From assembly GCF_004522235.1 (NCBI RefSeq), contig NZ_SDLT01000012.1, forward strand, positions 120,111-184,110: a DNA stretch of 64,000 bases. The letters are read 5' to 3'. This DNA comes from Amycolatopsis nivea. GTDB lineage: Bacteria > Actinomycetota > Actinomycetes > Mycobacteriales > Pseudonocardiaceae. The translations under genes were made by a program, and so were the position numbers. The notes under the pieces were generated by a model. It ran no database searches. It was not told the origin of the DNA and saw nothing but the letters and a program-made list of their open reading frames with translations. How positions within the stretch are numbered: position 1 is the stretch's first letter; the number at the start of each line of letters is the position of its first letter. Of the stretch, positions 18,189 through 27,986 are shown one piece after another.

Positions 18189-18335
18189 ATGAGTGATTGG
18201 ACTGGAAATAAAATGACCGATCTATTCGCAGTGGTCGGCGAGGCCGCTGCCTGGATATTCGATCGCCGTGCAGATTTGGAAGACCGTGGCATGAGGGTAA
18301 TCGTAGATTCGGGCAGCGACCGAATCTATACCTAG
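18189..18335 (+). CDS. Possible 48-residue small protein
   Basis: A short frame (MSDWTGNKMTDLFAVVGEAA, followed by WIFDRRADLEDRG and ending SDRIYT) begins 20 bases after the previous gene. AAGG is only three bases from the ATG; a second ATG at 18213 follows GGAAATAAA. The MTDLF start echoes MTDIEQ of the preceding gene. It could be a truncated relative or an unexpressed frame. Confidence 0.3.
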   Translation: MSDWTGNKMTDLFAVVGEAAAWIFDRRADLEDRGMRVIVDSGSDRIYT

Positions 18336-18344
18336 TCGAAACGG

Positions 18345-18471
18345 CCGCGGGTCGTTCGTGGATGAACTGCGGTGTGCACTTGGCGATCATGTGCGCGGTA
18401 CCCAGCAGGACCGCGAGCGAGTTGAAGCCGGATTGATCGAAGAACTGGGCGGCATCGGTAATCTCAGCCAC
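18345..18471 (-). pseudogene. Possible remnant of a STAS-domain protein
   Basis: On the reverse strand a GTG-initiated frame reads AEITDAAQFFDQSGFNSLAV, then LLGTAHMIAKCTPQFI. This resembles the phosphorylation-site core of anti-sigma-factor antagonists (D-V-F-DSSG-L-L), with Gln where the family often has Ser. The recognisable part is about 40 residues, and both flanks are missing. It is likely a decayed fragment. Confidence 0.3.
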
Positions 18472-18503
18472 ATTGTCAACTCACCCGGAGGGAACAGGTC
18501 CTG

Positions 18504-18953
18504 ATGGACGACCACGAGTTCTGGGCACTCGTCTCCTTGGTGCGGCAGGACCCTCCGGCGACGGATCAGGCCGCTTTCGCTCCTCTGGAAGAGGAACTCG
18601 GCAGGCGCGACGAAGCTGAGATCAAGAAGTTCGAGGACATCCTCGCCCAGCGTCTCTACGACCTGGACCGGTCCGAGTTCGCCGCGGTGCCGTCGGCCGC
18701 CACCGGTTTGCCTCTCTCCAACGATTCCTTCCTGTACTGCCGGGCAGCGGTGGTGCTGGCGGGGGAACAGGCCTACCGATCTGTTCTCGAAGACCCGGAA
18801 AAATTCGGTTCATACGCCGGGACCGGTGGACCAGAGGCCGAATTCCTGCTCTACGTCGCGCAACACGCATACGAGAGCTCGACAGGAAAAGAATGGGACC
18901 ATGTCAGCCCTGTCGACTACGAGACGGGATCGAACCCGGCGGGCTGGAGCTGA
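18504..18953 (+). CDS. DUF4240 domain protein
   Basis: The 149-residue product starts MDDHEFWALVSLVRQ and contains FEDILAQRLYDLDR and DSFLYCRAAVVLAGEQAY, the pattern of DUF4240 proteins. The family is frequent next to toxin-immunity and WGR-type loci, but its biochemistry is not established. GGAGGG lies about 12 bases upstream of the ATG. It is the third small gene in the lower-GC run. Confidence 0.75.
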   Translation: MDDHEFWALVSLVRQDPPATDQAAFAPLEEELGRRDEAEIKKFEDILAQRLYDLDRSEFAAVPSAATGLPLSNDSFLYCRAAVVLAGEQAYRSVLEDPEKFGSYAGTGGPEAEFLLYVAQHAYESSTGKEWDHVSPVDYETGSNPAGWS

Positions 18954-19132
18954 AGTGGGGTTCGGAGACAAAGCCGTGCAAATTCGCCTCGCCAGAGAGT
19001 GAAGCACAGTCGGTTCGGGCGGATGTCCGCGTGGTTGGGATACCGAGCTCAAAATATTGACCTACCTCGCCGATCGCCTAAGAATTTCCGGGAATCAAAG
19101 CAGAGGTCACCAGTGGTGGAGAGGATGTTGTT

Positions 19133-19477
19133 GTGGTCGAGTATATGACGCCCGCACATATTGCGGTAGAGATGAGCGATCTTCCGGCTCTTCGGGATCT
19201 TTTGGATCAAGGTGTCGATGTCGACGAAGAATGCAACGGCATGACGCTCCTGCAGCATGCCATTGACGTCGAAGGCGATGGTCATGTGCAGACGGGCACT
19301 CCATTGCATGTCGATCTCACGGCTTATCTTCTCGCTCGCGGAGCCGACCCGCTTCGTCGAAGCACTGACTTCGAGCAGGTGACGGCAGAGGAGATGGCTC
19401 GAAGCTACGGTCACTGGCTGGCGCTTGCCCTGTTTGAAGCATGGAAACACCGCGAAAGTCGATCGTCTGATCTGTGA
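19133..19477 (+). CDS. Ankyrin-repeat protein
   Basis: The 114-residue product carries two to three ankyrin-like units: MTPAHIAVEMSDLPALRDLL, then TLLQHAIDVEGD, then DLTAYLLARGADPLRR. Short ankyrin proteins of this kind serve as immunity or protein-binding factors. A GTG start at 19133 follows GAGAGGA; ATG at 19145 is the alternative. It is the last gene of the small-protein run before the tRNA genes. Confidence 0.75.
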   Translation: MVEYMTPAHIAVEMSDLPALRDLLDQGVDVDEECNGMTLLQHAIDVEGDGHVQTGTPLHVDLTAYLLARGADPLRRSTDFEQVTAEEMARSYGHWLALALFEAWKHRESRSSDL

Positions 19478-19730
19478 TGTTGAGTCGGTGGCAGCGCAGC
19501 GATTGCTCCGGTGGTGCCGATGCCAGGTCATGCGATCGGGTCGGCGAGCCAGGTGCGGAAGAGTGCACCGTGTCGCAGTAGCCGCGGATGGGTGCGAGAG
19601 CTCTTGGGTTCCACCTTGAGTGGCGTAGATCACCCATCGATCAAGGCCTACCAGGCGAGCGAGCCGAGGTCAGTGCTCGGCGCGAAGGTGGCAAACCTCA
19701 AACAGAAGGGTGGCCGCGTCCGGCGGCACG
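19478..19730. other. Non-coding interval before the tRNA genes
   Basis: Frames on both strands are Arg/Ser-rich with no ribosome site or recognisable family. No inverted repeats were noticed before the tRNA-Pro terminator. It could hold an island boundary, but no clear att duplication was seen. Confidence 0.4.
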
Positions 19731-19762
19731 AAAAAGGGGCTGAACCCGCAGGTCCAGCCCCT
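19731..19762 (-). terminator. Rho-independent terminator of tRNA-Pro
   Basis: On the reverse strand GGGGCTG (19761-19755) pairs with CAGCCCC (19742-19736), with an inner GGACC/GGTT-type extension, followed by TTTTT (19735-19731). It begins just after the tRNA-Pro 3' end. Confidence 0.85.
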
Positions 19763-19767
19763 ATCGG

Positions 19768-19841
19768 TCGGGATGACAGGATTTGAACCTGCGACCCTCC
19801 GCTCCCAAAGCGGATGCGCTACCAAGCTGCGCCACATCCCG
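19768..19841 (-). tRNA. tRNA-Pro(TGG)
   Basis: The acceptor arm CGGGATG pairs with CATCCCG. The D arm is GGCGCAGCTTGGTAGCGC. The anticodon arm TCCGC-TTTGGGA-GCGGA gives anticodon TGG. The T arm has GGTTCAAATCC. No CCA is encoded (CCG follows the discriminator A). It is divergent from tRNA-Gly. Confidence 0.96.
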
Positions 19842-19967
19842 GCACCCCCGAAGCCCATGGCCTCCGGGGCCTCGCGAAGGCCTCCGGAACCCAGGTACCC
19901 GGGGGGTGTACGACCCACCCTAGCGGGCACGCTAAGCTTGCTTCGCTCCCGGGTCACCGAGGGCGCT

Positions 19968-20041
19968 GCGGGTGTAGCTCAATGGTAGAGCCCTAGTCTT
20001 CCAAACTAGCTACGCGGGTTCGATTCCCGTCACCCGCTCCA
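19968..20041 (+). tRNA. tRNA-Gly(TCC)
   Basis: The acceptor GCGGGTG pairs with CACCCGC, the D arm is AGCTCAATGGTAGAGC, the anticodon loop CTTCCAA gives TCC, and the T arm is GGGTTCGATTCCC. The discriminator T is followed by an encoded CCA. The last 49 bases lie inside the 3' end of the reverse-strand hybrid kinase frame. Confidence 0.96.
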
Positions 20042-23000
20042 AGCACTTCCGAGTTCGAGGACGACGCCGCGTCCGCCTCCAGGCGGGCGGCGATCACGTC
20101 CAGCAGCAGGTCAGTGTCCACCGGCTTCGTGATGTAGTCGTCCGCTCCCGAAGCCAGCGTGCGTTCGCGGTCTTCCTCCGTCGCCTTCGCTGTGACGGCG
20201 ATCACTGGCAGGTCTTCGTGGGCCGCTTCGGCTCGGATGGCTGCGATGGTGGCGTTGCCGTCCAGTTCCGGCATCATCACGTCCATCAGCACCAGCGCGG
20301 TGTCCTCGTGGCGTTCCAGCGCCCGGATTCCGGCCACACCGGTGTCGGCGTAGATGACTTCCAGGCCCGCTTGTTCCAGGACCGCTGCGAGGGCGAAGAC
20401 GTTGCGCAGGTCGTCGTCGACGATGAGGACCTTTTCGCCGTTGAAGCGTTTCGGGGCGCTGTTCGGTTCGGCCACGGTGATGGTGCTCGGCAGGACCGGC
20501 AGCTTCGGGGTCGGGCGCACGGGGGTCGTCGGGGCGATCAGGTTCGCGGCGCCGACCGGCAGGTACAGCGTGAAGGTGCTGCCCTTGCCGGGGACGCTGC
20601 TGACGCGCAGTTCGCCGCTCAACAGCTCGGTCAGCTGCTGGCTGATCGACAGGCCCAAGCCGGTGCCGCCGTACTTGCGGCTCGTCGTGCCGTCCGCTTG
20701 GCGGAAGGCGTCGAAGATGACTTCCAGCTTCTCCTCGGGGATGCCGATGCCGGTGTCCTCGACGCCGAACGCGATGATCCCGGCCGCCGAGCGCAGCGAT
20801 TCCTGTTCGACTTCCTCGGGGTCTGCCATCCGGATGTGCAGGCGTACGCCGCCCTCGTCGGTGAATTTCGCGGCGTTCGACAGGAGGTTCCGGAGCACCT
20901 GCTGGAGGCGGTGTTCGTCGGTGTGCACGCTGCCCGGCACCGGCGGGTCGATCATGACGGCGAACTCCAGGCCCTTGTCCGCGGTCAGCGGGCGGCACAG
21001 CGATTCGACGTAGTTCACCAGCTCCGGCAGCGTCACGTCGGACATCTGCAGGTCCAGCTTCCCGGCCTCGACCTTCGCCAGGTCCAGGATGTCGTTGATC
21101 AGCTGCTGCAGGTCGGAACCCGCCGCCCAGATCGTCTTCGCGAACTGGATCTGCTTCTCCGTGAGGTTGCCCTCCGGGTTCTCCGACAGCAGTTTCGCCA
21201 GGATCAGCGCGCTGTTGAGCGGAGTTCGCAGCTCGTGCGACATGTTCGCCATGAATTCGTTCTTGTACTGCGACGCGACCGTCAGCTGCCCGGCCCGTTC
21301 CTCGAGCTCCTGGCGGGCCTGCTCGATCTCGATGTTCTTGACCTCGATGTCGCGGTTCTGCTGGGCCAGCAGCGCCGCCTTCTCGGCCAGTTCGGTGTTC
21401 GACCGGCGCAGTTCGCCCTGCTGGGCCTGCAACTGCTCGGACCGCGCGCGCAGTTCCTGGGCCAGCCGCTGCGATTCGGTCAGCAGCGCTTCGGTGCGCG
21501 AGTTCGACAGGATCGTGTTCACGTTGACGCCGATCGTGTGCCGCAACTGCTCCAGCAGGTCCAGGTGCACCGCGGAGAACTCGTTGACCGACGCCAGTTC
21601 CAGCACGCCGAGCACCTCGCCCTGGAACAGCACCGGCAGCACGATCACGTTGACCGGCGGCGCCGAGCCGAGCCCGGACGACACCAGCGCGTACTCCGGG
21701 GGAGCGCCGTTGACCAGTATCGTCCGCCGGTCCACCGCGGCCTGGCCGATCAGCGATTCGCCGAGCCGGAAACGCAGGCCGGTGCGCGCCTGGGCGAGGC
21801 CGTAGGCGGCGATGCAGTCGAGCAGCTTGTCCGGGTCGCCGGCGTCCTCGTCGTCGTGCGCGATGAAGAACGCGCCCTGCTGCGCGCTCACCAGCGGGGC
21901 CAGCTCCGACAGGATCAGCGTCGCCACCGACGCGAGGTCGCGGTGGCCCTGCATCCGCCCGGACAGCCGCGCCAGGTTCGTCTTCAGCCAGTCCTGTTCG
22001 CGGTTCGCGGAGGTGGTCTCCTTGAGGTTCGCGATCATCTGGTTGATGTTGTCCTTGAGGTCCGCCAGCTCGCCGGACGCGTCCACGGTGATGTGCCGGG
22101 TCAGATCGCCCGCGGTCACCGCCGTCGCGACCTGGCCGATCGCGCGGACCTGCGTGGTCAGGTTGCCCGCCAGCTGGTTCACGCTCTCGGTCAGCCGCTT
22201 CCAGGTGCCGGACACGCCTTCGACCTCGGCCTGACCGCCCAGCTTGCCCTCGGTGCCGACCTCCCGGGCGACCCGGGTGACCTCCGCGGCGAACGCGGAC
22301 AGCTGGTCGACCATCGTGTTCATCGTGGTCTTGAGCTCGAGGATCTCGCCCCGGGCGTCGACGTCGATCTTGCGCGACAGGTCGCCGCGCGCGACCGCCG
22401 TCGTGACCTGCGAGATGTTCCGCACCTGACTGGTCAGGTTGTGCGCCATGAAGTTGACGTTCTCGGTCAGGTCCTTCCACGTCCCGGCCACGCCGGGCAC
22501 CCGCGCCTGACCGCCGAGGATGCCTTCCGTGCCGACCTCGCGGGCAACCCGCGTCACCTCGTCGGCGAACGCGCGCAGCGTCTCGACCATGTCGTTCAGC
22601 GTTCCGGCCAGCGCCGCGACCTCGCCCGCCGCGTCGATGGAGATCTTCTTCGACAGATCGCCGTTCGCCACCGCGCTCGCCATCGTGGCGATGCTCCGGA
22701 CCTGCACGGTCAGGTTGTCGGCCATGACGTTCACGTTGTCGGTGAGGTCTTTCCAGATCCCCGCGACGCCCGGAACGCGCGCCTGGCCGCCCAGCCGTCC
22801 TTCGGTGCCGACCTCGCGGGCGACCCGGGTGACCTCGTCCGCGAAGGCGGACAGCTGGTCGACCATCGTGTTCAGGATGTTCTTGAGCTCCAGGATCTCG
22901 CCGCGCGCGTCGACGGTGATCTTCTGCGTCAGATCGCCGCGCGCCACCGCCGAGGTGACCTGGGAGATGTTCCGCACCTGGTCGGTGAGGTTGTTGGCCA

Positions 23001-24735
23001 TGAAGTTGACGTTGTCGGTGAGGTCCTTCCAGGTCCCCGCCACGCCCGGCACGGTCGCCTGACCGCCCAGTTTTCCTTCCGTGCCAACCTCTCGCGACAC
23101 TCGGGTGACCTCGTCGGCGAAGGACGAGAGCTGGTCGACCATCGTGTTCAGCGTCGTCTTCAGCTCGAGGATTTCGCCGCGTGCGTCGACCGCGATCTTC
23201 TTCGTCAGGTCGCCCCGCGCGACCGCCGTCGCGACCTGCGCGATGTTCCGGACCTGCGCGGTGAGGTTGTTGGCCATGAAGTTCACCGAGCCGGTGAGGT
23301 CGCGCCAGATGCCGGCGACCCCGGGCACGGTGGCCTGGCCGCCCAGCTGCCCTTCGGTGCCGACCTCGCGGGCGACTCGGGTGACCTCGTCGGCGAAGGA
23401 CGAGAGCTGGTCGACCATCGTGTTCATCGTGGTCTTGAGCTCGAGGATCTCGCCCCGCGCGTCCACGGTGATCTTCTGCGTCAGGTCGCCCTTCGCGACC
23501 GCGGTGGTCACGTGCGAGATGTTGCGGACCTGGTCGGTCAGGTTGTCGGCCATCTGGTTGACCGAGTCGGTCAGGCCGCGCCACGTGCCGGCCGCGCCGG
23601 GGACCTCCGCCTGACCGCCGAGGCGGCCTTCGCTGCCGACCTCGCGGGCCACTCGGGTGACTTCGTCGGCGAAGGAGGAGAGCTGGTCGACCATCGTGTT
23701 CAGCGTCGTCTTCAGCTGCAGGATCTCGCCCCGCGCGTCGACGTCGATCTTCTTCGTCAGATCGCCCGCCGCGACCGCCGTGGCGACCTGCGAGATGTTG
23801 CGGACCTGGTCGGTCAGGTTGTCCGCCATCAGGTTCACCGAGTCGGTGAGGTCGCGCCAGGTGCCCGCCACGCCCGGCACGCGCGCCTGGCCGCCCAGGC
23901 GGCCCTCGGAACCGACTTCGCGCGACACCCGGGTGACTTCGTCGGCGAAGGACGAGAGCTGGTCGACCATCGTGTTGATGGTGTTCTTGAGCTCGAGGAT
24001 CTCGCCCCGGGCGTCGACGTTGATCTTCTGCGTCAGGTCGCCGCGGGCCACCGCGGTGGTGACCGACGCGATGTTCCGGACCTGCTCGGTGAGGTTGTCG
24101 GCGAGGAAGTTGACCGAGTCGGTGAGGTCGCGCCACGTCCCGGCCACGCCGGGGACCTCGGCCTGACCGCCGAGGCGGCCCTCTCCGGCGATCTCCCGGG
24201 ACAGCCGGATCACCTCGGCGGCGAACCGCGACAGCTGCGCGTTGAGGCCGTTCACGGTCTTCGCCAGCTCGGCGTACTGCCCGCGCAGCGGACGGCCGTC
24301 CAGCTGCAGCGCCATCGGCTGCGACAGATCGCCCTCGGCGACCGCGCCCAGCACCCGGTCCAGCTCCACGACCGGGCGGCTGACGTCCTCGATCAGCCCG
24401 TTGACCGTGTCGACCGCGGTGGCCCAGCCGCCGGGGCCGATCTCGGTGCGCACGCGTTCGGTGAGCTTGCCCTCCTGGCCCACCTCGCCGCGCACGCGCA
24501 TGAGTTCCGTCACGAGCCGCTGGTTGCGCTCGGCGATGTCGTTGAACGCCGACGCGAGCCGGGCGGTGATCCCGTCGCCGTGCGCCACGAACCGCCGCCG
24601 GAAGTTGCCGTCCCCGAGGTCGTGGACCGCGGCGAGCAGCCGCTCCAGTGCCGCGACCTCGTTCGCCGGGACGGAATCCGGGTCAGGGGCCCCGGAGTTC
24701 CGGGGGCTCCCGGAAGCCTGGGGAGTCTCTGTCAT
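19993..24735 (-). CDS. Hybrid histidine kinase with nine tandem HAMP units
   Basis: The 1580-residue product has no transmembrane segment, so it is cytosolic. Nine HAMP-type units of about 92 residues span about 132-902; each begins GDL(T/S)-K-I and ends N-MA-NLT-QVRNI. A GAF domain follows (about 913-1075), then a coiled coil, a HisKA box MSHELRTP with His near 1166, HATPase N box NLLSNAAKF (about 1285), G boxes DTGIGIPEE and YGGTGLGLS, and a receiver domain with acidic pair VDDD and phospho-Asp in [10 protein letters not shown] (about 1484). The layout recalls fungal Nik1/Os-1 osmosensing kinases. ATG 24735 has GGGAAGG nine bases upstream. The last 15 or so codons are antisense to tRNA-Gly, so the true C-terminus may be unconserved. 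Confidence 0.93.
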   Translation of the reverse strand: MTETPQASGSPRNSGAPDPDSVPANEVAALERLLAAVHDLGDGNFRRRFVAHGDGITARLASAFNDIAERNQRLVTELMRVRGEVGQEGKLTERVRTEIGPGGWATAVDTVNGLIEDVSRPVVELDRVLGAVAEGDLSQPMALQLDGRPLRGQYAELAKTVNGLNAQLSRFAAEVIRLSREIAGEGRLGGQAEVPGVAGTWRDLTDSVNFLADNLTEQVRNIASVTTAVARGDLTQKINVDARGEILELKNTINTMVDQLSSFADEVTRVSREVGSEGRLGGQARVPGVAGTWRDLTDSVNLMADNLTDQVRNISQVATAVAAGDLTKKIDVDARGEILQLKTTLNTMVDQLSSFADEVTRVAREVGSEGRLGGQAEVPGAAGTWRGLTDSVNQMADNLTDQVRNISHVTTAVAKGDLTQKITVDARGEILELKTTMNTMVDQLSSFADEVTRVAREVGTEGQLGGQATVPGVAGIWRDLTGSVNFMANNLTAQVRNIAQVATAVARGDLTKKIAVDARGEILELKTTLNTMVDQLSSFADEVTRVSREVGTEGKLGGQATVPGVAGTWKDLTDNVNFMANNLTDQVRNISQVTSAVARGDLTQKITVDARGEILELKNILNTMVDQLSAFADEVTRVAREVGTEGRLGGQARVPGVAGIWKDLTDNVNVMADNLTVQVRSIATMASAVANGDLSKKISIDAAGEVAALAGTLNDMVETLRAFADEVTRVAREVGTEGILGGQARVPGVAGTWKDLTENVNFMAHNLTSQVRNISQVTTAVARGDLSRKIDVDARGEILELKTTMNTMVDQLSAFAAEVTRVAREVGTEGKLGGQAEVEGVSGTWKRLTESVNQLAGNLTTQVRAIGQVATAVTAGDLTRHITVDASGELADLKDNINQMIANLKETTSANREQDWLKTNLARLSGRMQGHRDLASVATLILSELAPLVSAQQGAFFIAHDDEDAGDPDKLLDCIAAYGLAQARTGLRFRLGESLIGQAAVDRRTILVNGAPPEYALVSSGLGSAPPVNVIVLPVLFQGEVLGVLELASVNEFSAVHLDLLEQLRHTIGVNVNTILSNSRTEALLTESQRLAQELRARSEQLQAQQGELRRSNTELAEKAALLAQQNRDIEVKNIEIEQARQELEERAGQLTVASQYKNEFMANMSHELRTPLNSALILAKLLSENPEGNLTEKQIQFAKTIWAAGSDLQQLINDILDLAKVEAGKLDLQMSDVTLPELVNYVESLCRPLTADKGLEFAVMIDPPVPGSVHTDEHRLQQVLRNLLSNAAKFTDEGGVRLHIRMADPEEVEQESLRSAAGIIAFGVEDTGIGIPEEKLEVIFDAFRQADGTTSRKYGGTGLGLSISQQLTELLSGELRVSSVPGKGSTFTLYLPVGAANLIAPTTPVRPTPKLPVLPSTITVAEPNSAPKRFNGEKVLIVDDDLRNVFALAAVLEQAGLEVIYADTGVAGIRALERHEDTALVLMDVMMPELDGNATIAAIRAEAAHEDLPVIAVTAKATEEDRERTLASGADDYITKPVDTDLLLDVIAARLEADAASSSNSEVLGAGDGNRTRVASLED
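22030..24345 (-). repeat. 276-bp coding repeats encoding HAMP units
   Basis: Segments recur every 276 bases in the kinase gene: AGCTGGTCGACCATCGTGTT appears repeatedly on the forward strand (for example at 22299, 22853, 23129, 23405, 23681, 23957). The high DNA identity suggests recent expansion or continuing gene conversion, and copy number could vary between strains. Confidence 0.85.
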
Positions 24736-24890
24736 CTCTGCCGACCTTCCCACCACGCGTGTGCCAGCCATGGTCGTCGACCCAGCCTGCCACGGTTCGC
24801 CCTACACTTCGACCCAGTCCGCCCGCGCACACTGTGCCAACCTGGAAGGACCAGGACCGTCAGGTCGACCCGGAGGCAGGAGGTTCGTGC

Positions 24891-26402
24891 ATGGTGTCAC
24901 GGCCCGCTCCGGCGTCGGCCCTGCCACCCGGCGCCGAGCTGCCCGGGCACGCCGGTTTCTGGCGCTCGGTGCTCGACGACGTCCGGGAGCCGGTGTTCCT
25001 CCAGGACCCGGAAGGCGCCCTGCGCTGGGCCAACGCGGCCGCGCAGCGGCTCGGCCCGGCCGAGCTCGTCGGCGTGACCGAGACCACCGGCAAGGTCGGC
25101 CACCGCCCGGCCAAGGTCCGCGCGCTGCCCGGCGGCTGGCGCGCCTGGACCGTGGTCGACGACGGCCGCCGCCGTCCCGAAGAGTTCCTCGCCGAGGCCG
25201 GTCCGAAACTGGCGCTCGCGCGCGGACGGCACGGCACGGCCCGGGTGATCGCCGAGCTGGCGGCGTCCGCCTTGGGCGATTGCGCCTTCGTGCTGCTGCC
25301 GACGACCCGCGGCCGCTGGGAATGGTGGAGCTGCACCGAGCACGGCGCGGCGGGCCACGGCCGGATCCGGCGGGTGCCGGCCCAGCTCGCGCCCGTGGTG
25401 TCCGACGCGGTCACCGACGTCGCCCGGCCCGAGGTCCGCGCGGTGCCCGCGACCGAGGTCGCGGCGCTGCCCGCGGCGGTCGCCGAGCCGTTCGAGGGGC
25501 ACCTTGAGGTGTCAGTGGTTTCGTTCGGCTCCGGCATGGCGGGCGCGGTGCTGCTCGGCAGGCGCGGCGAGCCCGCGTTCGGTCTCTCGCAAGGCGAAGC
25601 CGTCGAGGCGTTCGCGGACGCGGCCGGCACGGCGCTGGCCAACGCGCAGCGCTATGCCCGCCAGGAGGAAGCCACGCGCGGGCTCGAATCGACGTTGCTG
25701 CCGACGCCGCCCGCGCAGGTCGAGGGCGCGAATTTCGAGCTGTGGTACGAACCCGCGGGCGGGGTGCTGGGCGTCGGCGGCGATTTCTACGACGTCCTTT
25801 CCCGCGACGACGGCAGCGCGTTCGTGGTGGTCGGCGACATCTGCGGCAAGGGCGCCGAGGCGGCCGCGCTGACCGGACGCGTGCGGCATTCGCTGGCCGC
25901 GCTGCATCTCGTCGAACGCGACGGCCGGACGATGCTGCGGCTGCTCAACGAACTCCTGATCTCCGGCGGCAGCAACCGGTTCGCGACGCTCGTGCTCGGT
26001 TCGGTCGCGGCCGCCGAGTCCGGGCTCGACGTCACTCTCGCCTCCGGCGGCCATCCCGCCCCGCTCGTGCTGCGGCGCGGGGGCGGGGTCGAGGAGATCA
26101 GCGTGCCCGGCACGCTCGTCGGCGTGTCGCCGCAGGCCCGCTTCGCCGAGGCGACGACGCATCTGGACGAGGGCGACGTCTGCCTGCTCTACACCGACGG
26201 CGTCACCGAAGCCCGCAACCGCACGGAATCCACCGAACTGTTCGGCGACGAACGGCTTTACACGGTGCTGGAGGACTGCGTCGGGCAACCGGCGCGCGAG
26301 GTCGTGCGCCGGTTGCGCGAGGCGGTGCGGGCCTGGCTCGGGAATTCCGGCCACGACGACATCGCGGTGCTGGCGATCGAGGCCGCGCCGCGGGCAGAGT
26401 AA
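24891..26402 (+). CDS. SpoIIE-family PP2C phosphatase with PAS/GAF-like region
   Basis: The 503-residue product has an N-terminal PAS-like segment (SVLDDVREPVFLQDPEGALR), a GAF-like region (about 110-245) and a C-terminal SpoIIE domain (about 265-500). The PP2C metal motifs are GVGGDFYDV, VVGDICGKG, ASGGHPAPLVL, LLYTDGVTEARN and GHDDIAVLAI. Such phosphatases dephosphorylate anti-sigma-factor antagonists. No STAS/RsbW partner is adjacent, but the divergent hybrid kinase suggests a shared stress pathway. AGGAGG precedes ATG 24891 by eight bases. Confidence 0.93.
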   Translation: MVSRPAPASALPPGAELPGHAGFWRSVLDDVREPVFLQDPEGALRWANAAAQRLGPAELVGVTETTGKVGHRPAKVRALPGGWRAWTVVDDGRRRPEEFLAEAGPKLALARGRHGTARVIAELAASALGDCAFVLLPTTRGRWEWWSCTEHGAAGHGRIRRVPAQLAPVVSDAVTDVARPEVRAVPATEVAALPAAVAEPFEGHLEVSVVSFGSGMAGAVLLGRRGEPAFGLSQGEAVEAFADAAGTALANAQRYARQEEATRGLESTLLPTPPAQVEGANFELWYEPAGGVLGVGGDFYDVLSRDDGSAFVVVGDICGKGAEAAALTGRVRHSLAALHLVERDGRTMLRLLNELLISGGSNRFATLVLGSVAAAESGLDVTLASGGHPAPLVLRRGGGVEEISVPGTLVGVSPQARFAEATTHLDEGDVCLLYTDGVTEARNRTESTELFGDERLYTVLEDCVGQPAREVVRRLREAVRAWLGNSGHDDIAVLAIEAAPRAE

Positions 26403-26432
26403 GCACCGTTTTCCTTGCCCGGCACCGGAAAG

Positions 26433-26582
26433 CTACTTCCCGGGCCGGGTCTCCGGCTCCGGCGCTCGCTCCGGTTCCGGAACCGCCTCGGCGTCCGGTT
26501 TCGGCTCGGCCGTGCGGGCGGGTTCCGGGCGCTCGAAGTGTTCGCGGCACTGCCGTCCGAACCGGCGCGAGTGTGCGGTCAT
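26433..26582 (-). CDS. Small Pro/Glu-rich protein (49 residues)
   Basis: The frame starts MTAHSRRFGRQCREHFERPE and ends ETRPGK; the middle alternates Pro, Glu and Ala (PEPERAPEPE). GGGGAGG is eight bases upstream of ATG 26582, a strong ribosome site. It is charged and probably disordered. It lies between the phosphatase (convergent, 30-base gap) and the kinase gene upstream on the same strand. The function is unknown. Confidence 0.5.
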   Translation of the reverse strand: MTAHSRRFGRQCREHFERPEPARTAEPKPDAEAVPEPERAPEPETRPGK

Positions 26583-26678
26583 CGGTTCCACCTCCCCGGC
26601 TCGCCACCAGGATCGCGCGCCGGGACGGACTTCGCCACCGAATTGCGCCGCGTCAGCCGACCGGGTGGTCCGGTCTGT

Positions 26679-27986
26679 CTAATGTGGAGGCTTGCCGCTC
26701 GGCGGACCGGTGGCCGTGTTGCGGGGCGGTTTCGTCTGTCCTGGCGGGGTTTTCGGCGGTGTCCGGCCCGGCTGGCTCGTTGGGCTGACCTGGCTTTCCG
26801 ATGCCGGCGCGGTCTGGGCCGTCGTGCCGGGCGGAACCGCCGTGGTCTGCACGGGCGGCGTCGCCGCGTTCGTCGAACGGACCGGCGGCGCGGACGGCGA
26901 ATGCCGCGGCGCCTGGTCCGGGGAATCGGACGGAGCGGACGACGGCGGAGAAACCGGAACCGGTGCCGGGTCGAGGCCCGGCGCGGACCCGGTGCCGGGG
27001 CGAAGCGGAGACGCGAACAGCAGCGTTCCGGCCGCGACCAGCACGACCGGCAGGCCCGCCGCGAGCACCGCGCGCCGCCGCGAGACCCGGTGGCGGCGGC
27101 AGAAGACGGCCAACCGCGTTTTGATCGGAAGCCGCAACGTTTCCGTGCCGCGCAACGCACGCGCCACGGCGGTCGCGGAGGGTCTTTCTTCCGGATCGCG
27201 CATGGTCATCGCGCGCAGAGTCCTCGCCAGCGGTTCCGGCGTGCCCGGCGGCACCCGCGGCGATCGATGCAGCCGCACTACCGCGGTTTCCGCTGCCGTA
27301 CCCGGGTATTCGCGGACGCCGGTGAGGCATTCCAGGAGGACGAGCCCGAGCGCGTACACGTCCGAAGCCGGGCCGGGGTGCTCGCCGAGCACCTGCTCCG
27401 GCGAGAGGTAAGCCGCCGTCCCGACGACCGCGCCGGTGTCGGTCACGCGGGTCGCGTCCACGATGCGCGCGACGCCGAAGTCGGCGATCCGCGGGCCGTC
27501 GTCGGACATGAGGATGTTGGCGGGTTTGAGGTCGCGGTGGGTCACCTCGTGCGCGTGGACGTGAGCGAGCGCCTCGGCCAGCTGCGCGCCCAGTTCGACC
27601 ACCCGGTCGGCGGGCAGCGGCCCGGAGCACAGCCATTCGGACAGGTTGGGCCCGTGCACGCAGTCCATGACGAGGTACGCGTACCCCTCGTCGATTCCGG
27701 CGTCGACGAACCCGACCAACCCCGGATGCCGCACCGCGCGCAGCGCCGCGATCTCCTGGTCCCGGCGGTTGCGGCCCAGTTCGACCGCTCCGGCGTGGAA
27801 CAGCTTGACCGCGACCTCGCCTCCGGTTTCGCGGTCCTCGCCGCGGTGCACGCTGGCGGTCGCGCCTTCGCCGATCCGCTCGCCCACCTCGTACCGGCCG
27901 GCCAGGACCAGCGGAGCGGGCCCGTACCGGCCCAGCGCGAACCGTCTCGCGGTCGTGCCCGCGTCCGCATCGCCGGTGCCGGTCAT
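26679..27986 (-). CDS. Serine/threonine protein kinase with membrane anchor
   Basis: The 435-residue product has a complete Hanks-type kinase domain (about 28-280): GEGATASVHRG loop, VAVKLF lysine, HRDLKPANIL catalytic loop, DFG and a SPE variant of the APE motif. A single transmembrane helix follows near 318-336 (AVLAAGLPVVLVAAGTLLF), then a Pro/Ser/Thr-rich extracellular tail of about 100 residues without PASTA domains. It probably signals from the cell wall. GGGGGAAAGG precedes the ATG. Confidence 0.93.
   Translation of the reverse strand: MTGTGDADAGTTARRFALGRYGPAPLVLAGRYEVGERIGEGATASVHRGEDRETGGEVAVKLFHAGAVELGRNRRDQEIAALRAVRHPGLVGFVDAGIDEGYAYLVMDCVHGPNLSEWLCSGPLPADRVVELGAQLAEALAHVHAHEVTHRDLKPANILMSDDGPRIADFGVARIVDATRVTDTGAVVGTAAYLSPEQVLGEHPGPASDVYALGLVLLECLTGVREYPGTAAETAVVRLHRSPRVPPGTPEPLARTLRAMTMRDPEERPSATAVARALRGTETLRLPIKTRLAVFCRRHRVSRRRAVLAAGLPVVLVAAGTLLFASPLRPGTGSAPGLDPAPVPVSPPSSAPSDSPDQAPRHSPSAPPVRSTNAATPPVQTTAVPPGTTAQTAPASESQVSPTSQPGRTPPKTPPGQTKPPRNTATGPPSGKPPH

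Noticed and set aside
19710..19988. Forward frame containing GMTGFEPATLRSQSG
   Set aside because: This is the well-known spurious translation of an antisense tRNA-Pro gene.
20218..25077. 1619-codon forward frame opposite the hybrid kinase
   Set aside because: It mirrors the HAMP repeats as [14 protein letters not shown] strings; a shadow of the repeat-rich real gene.
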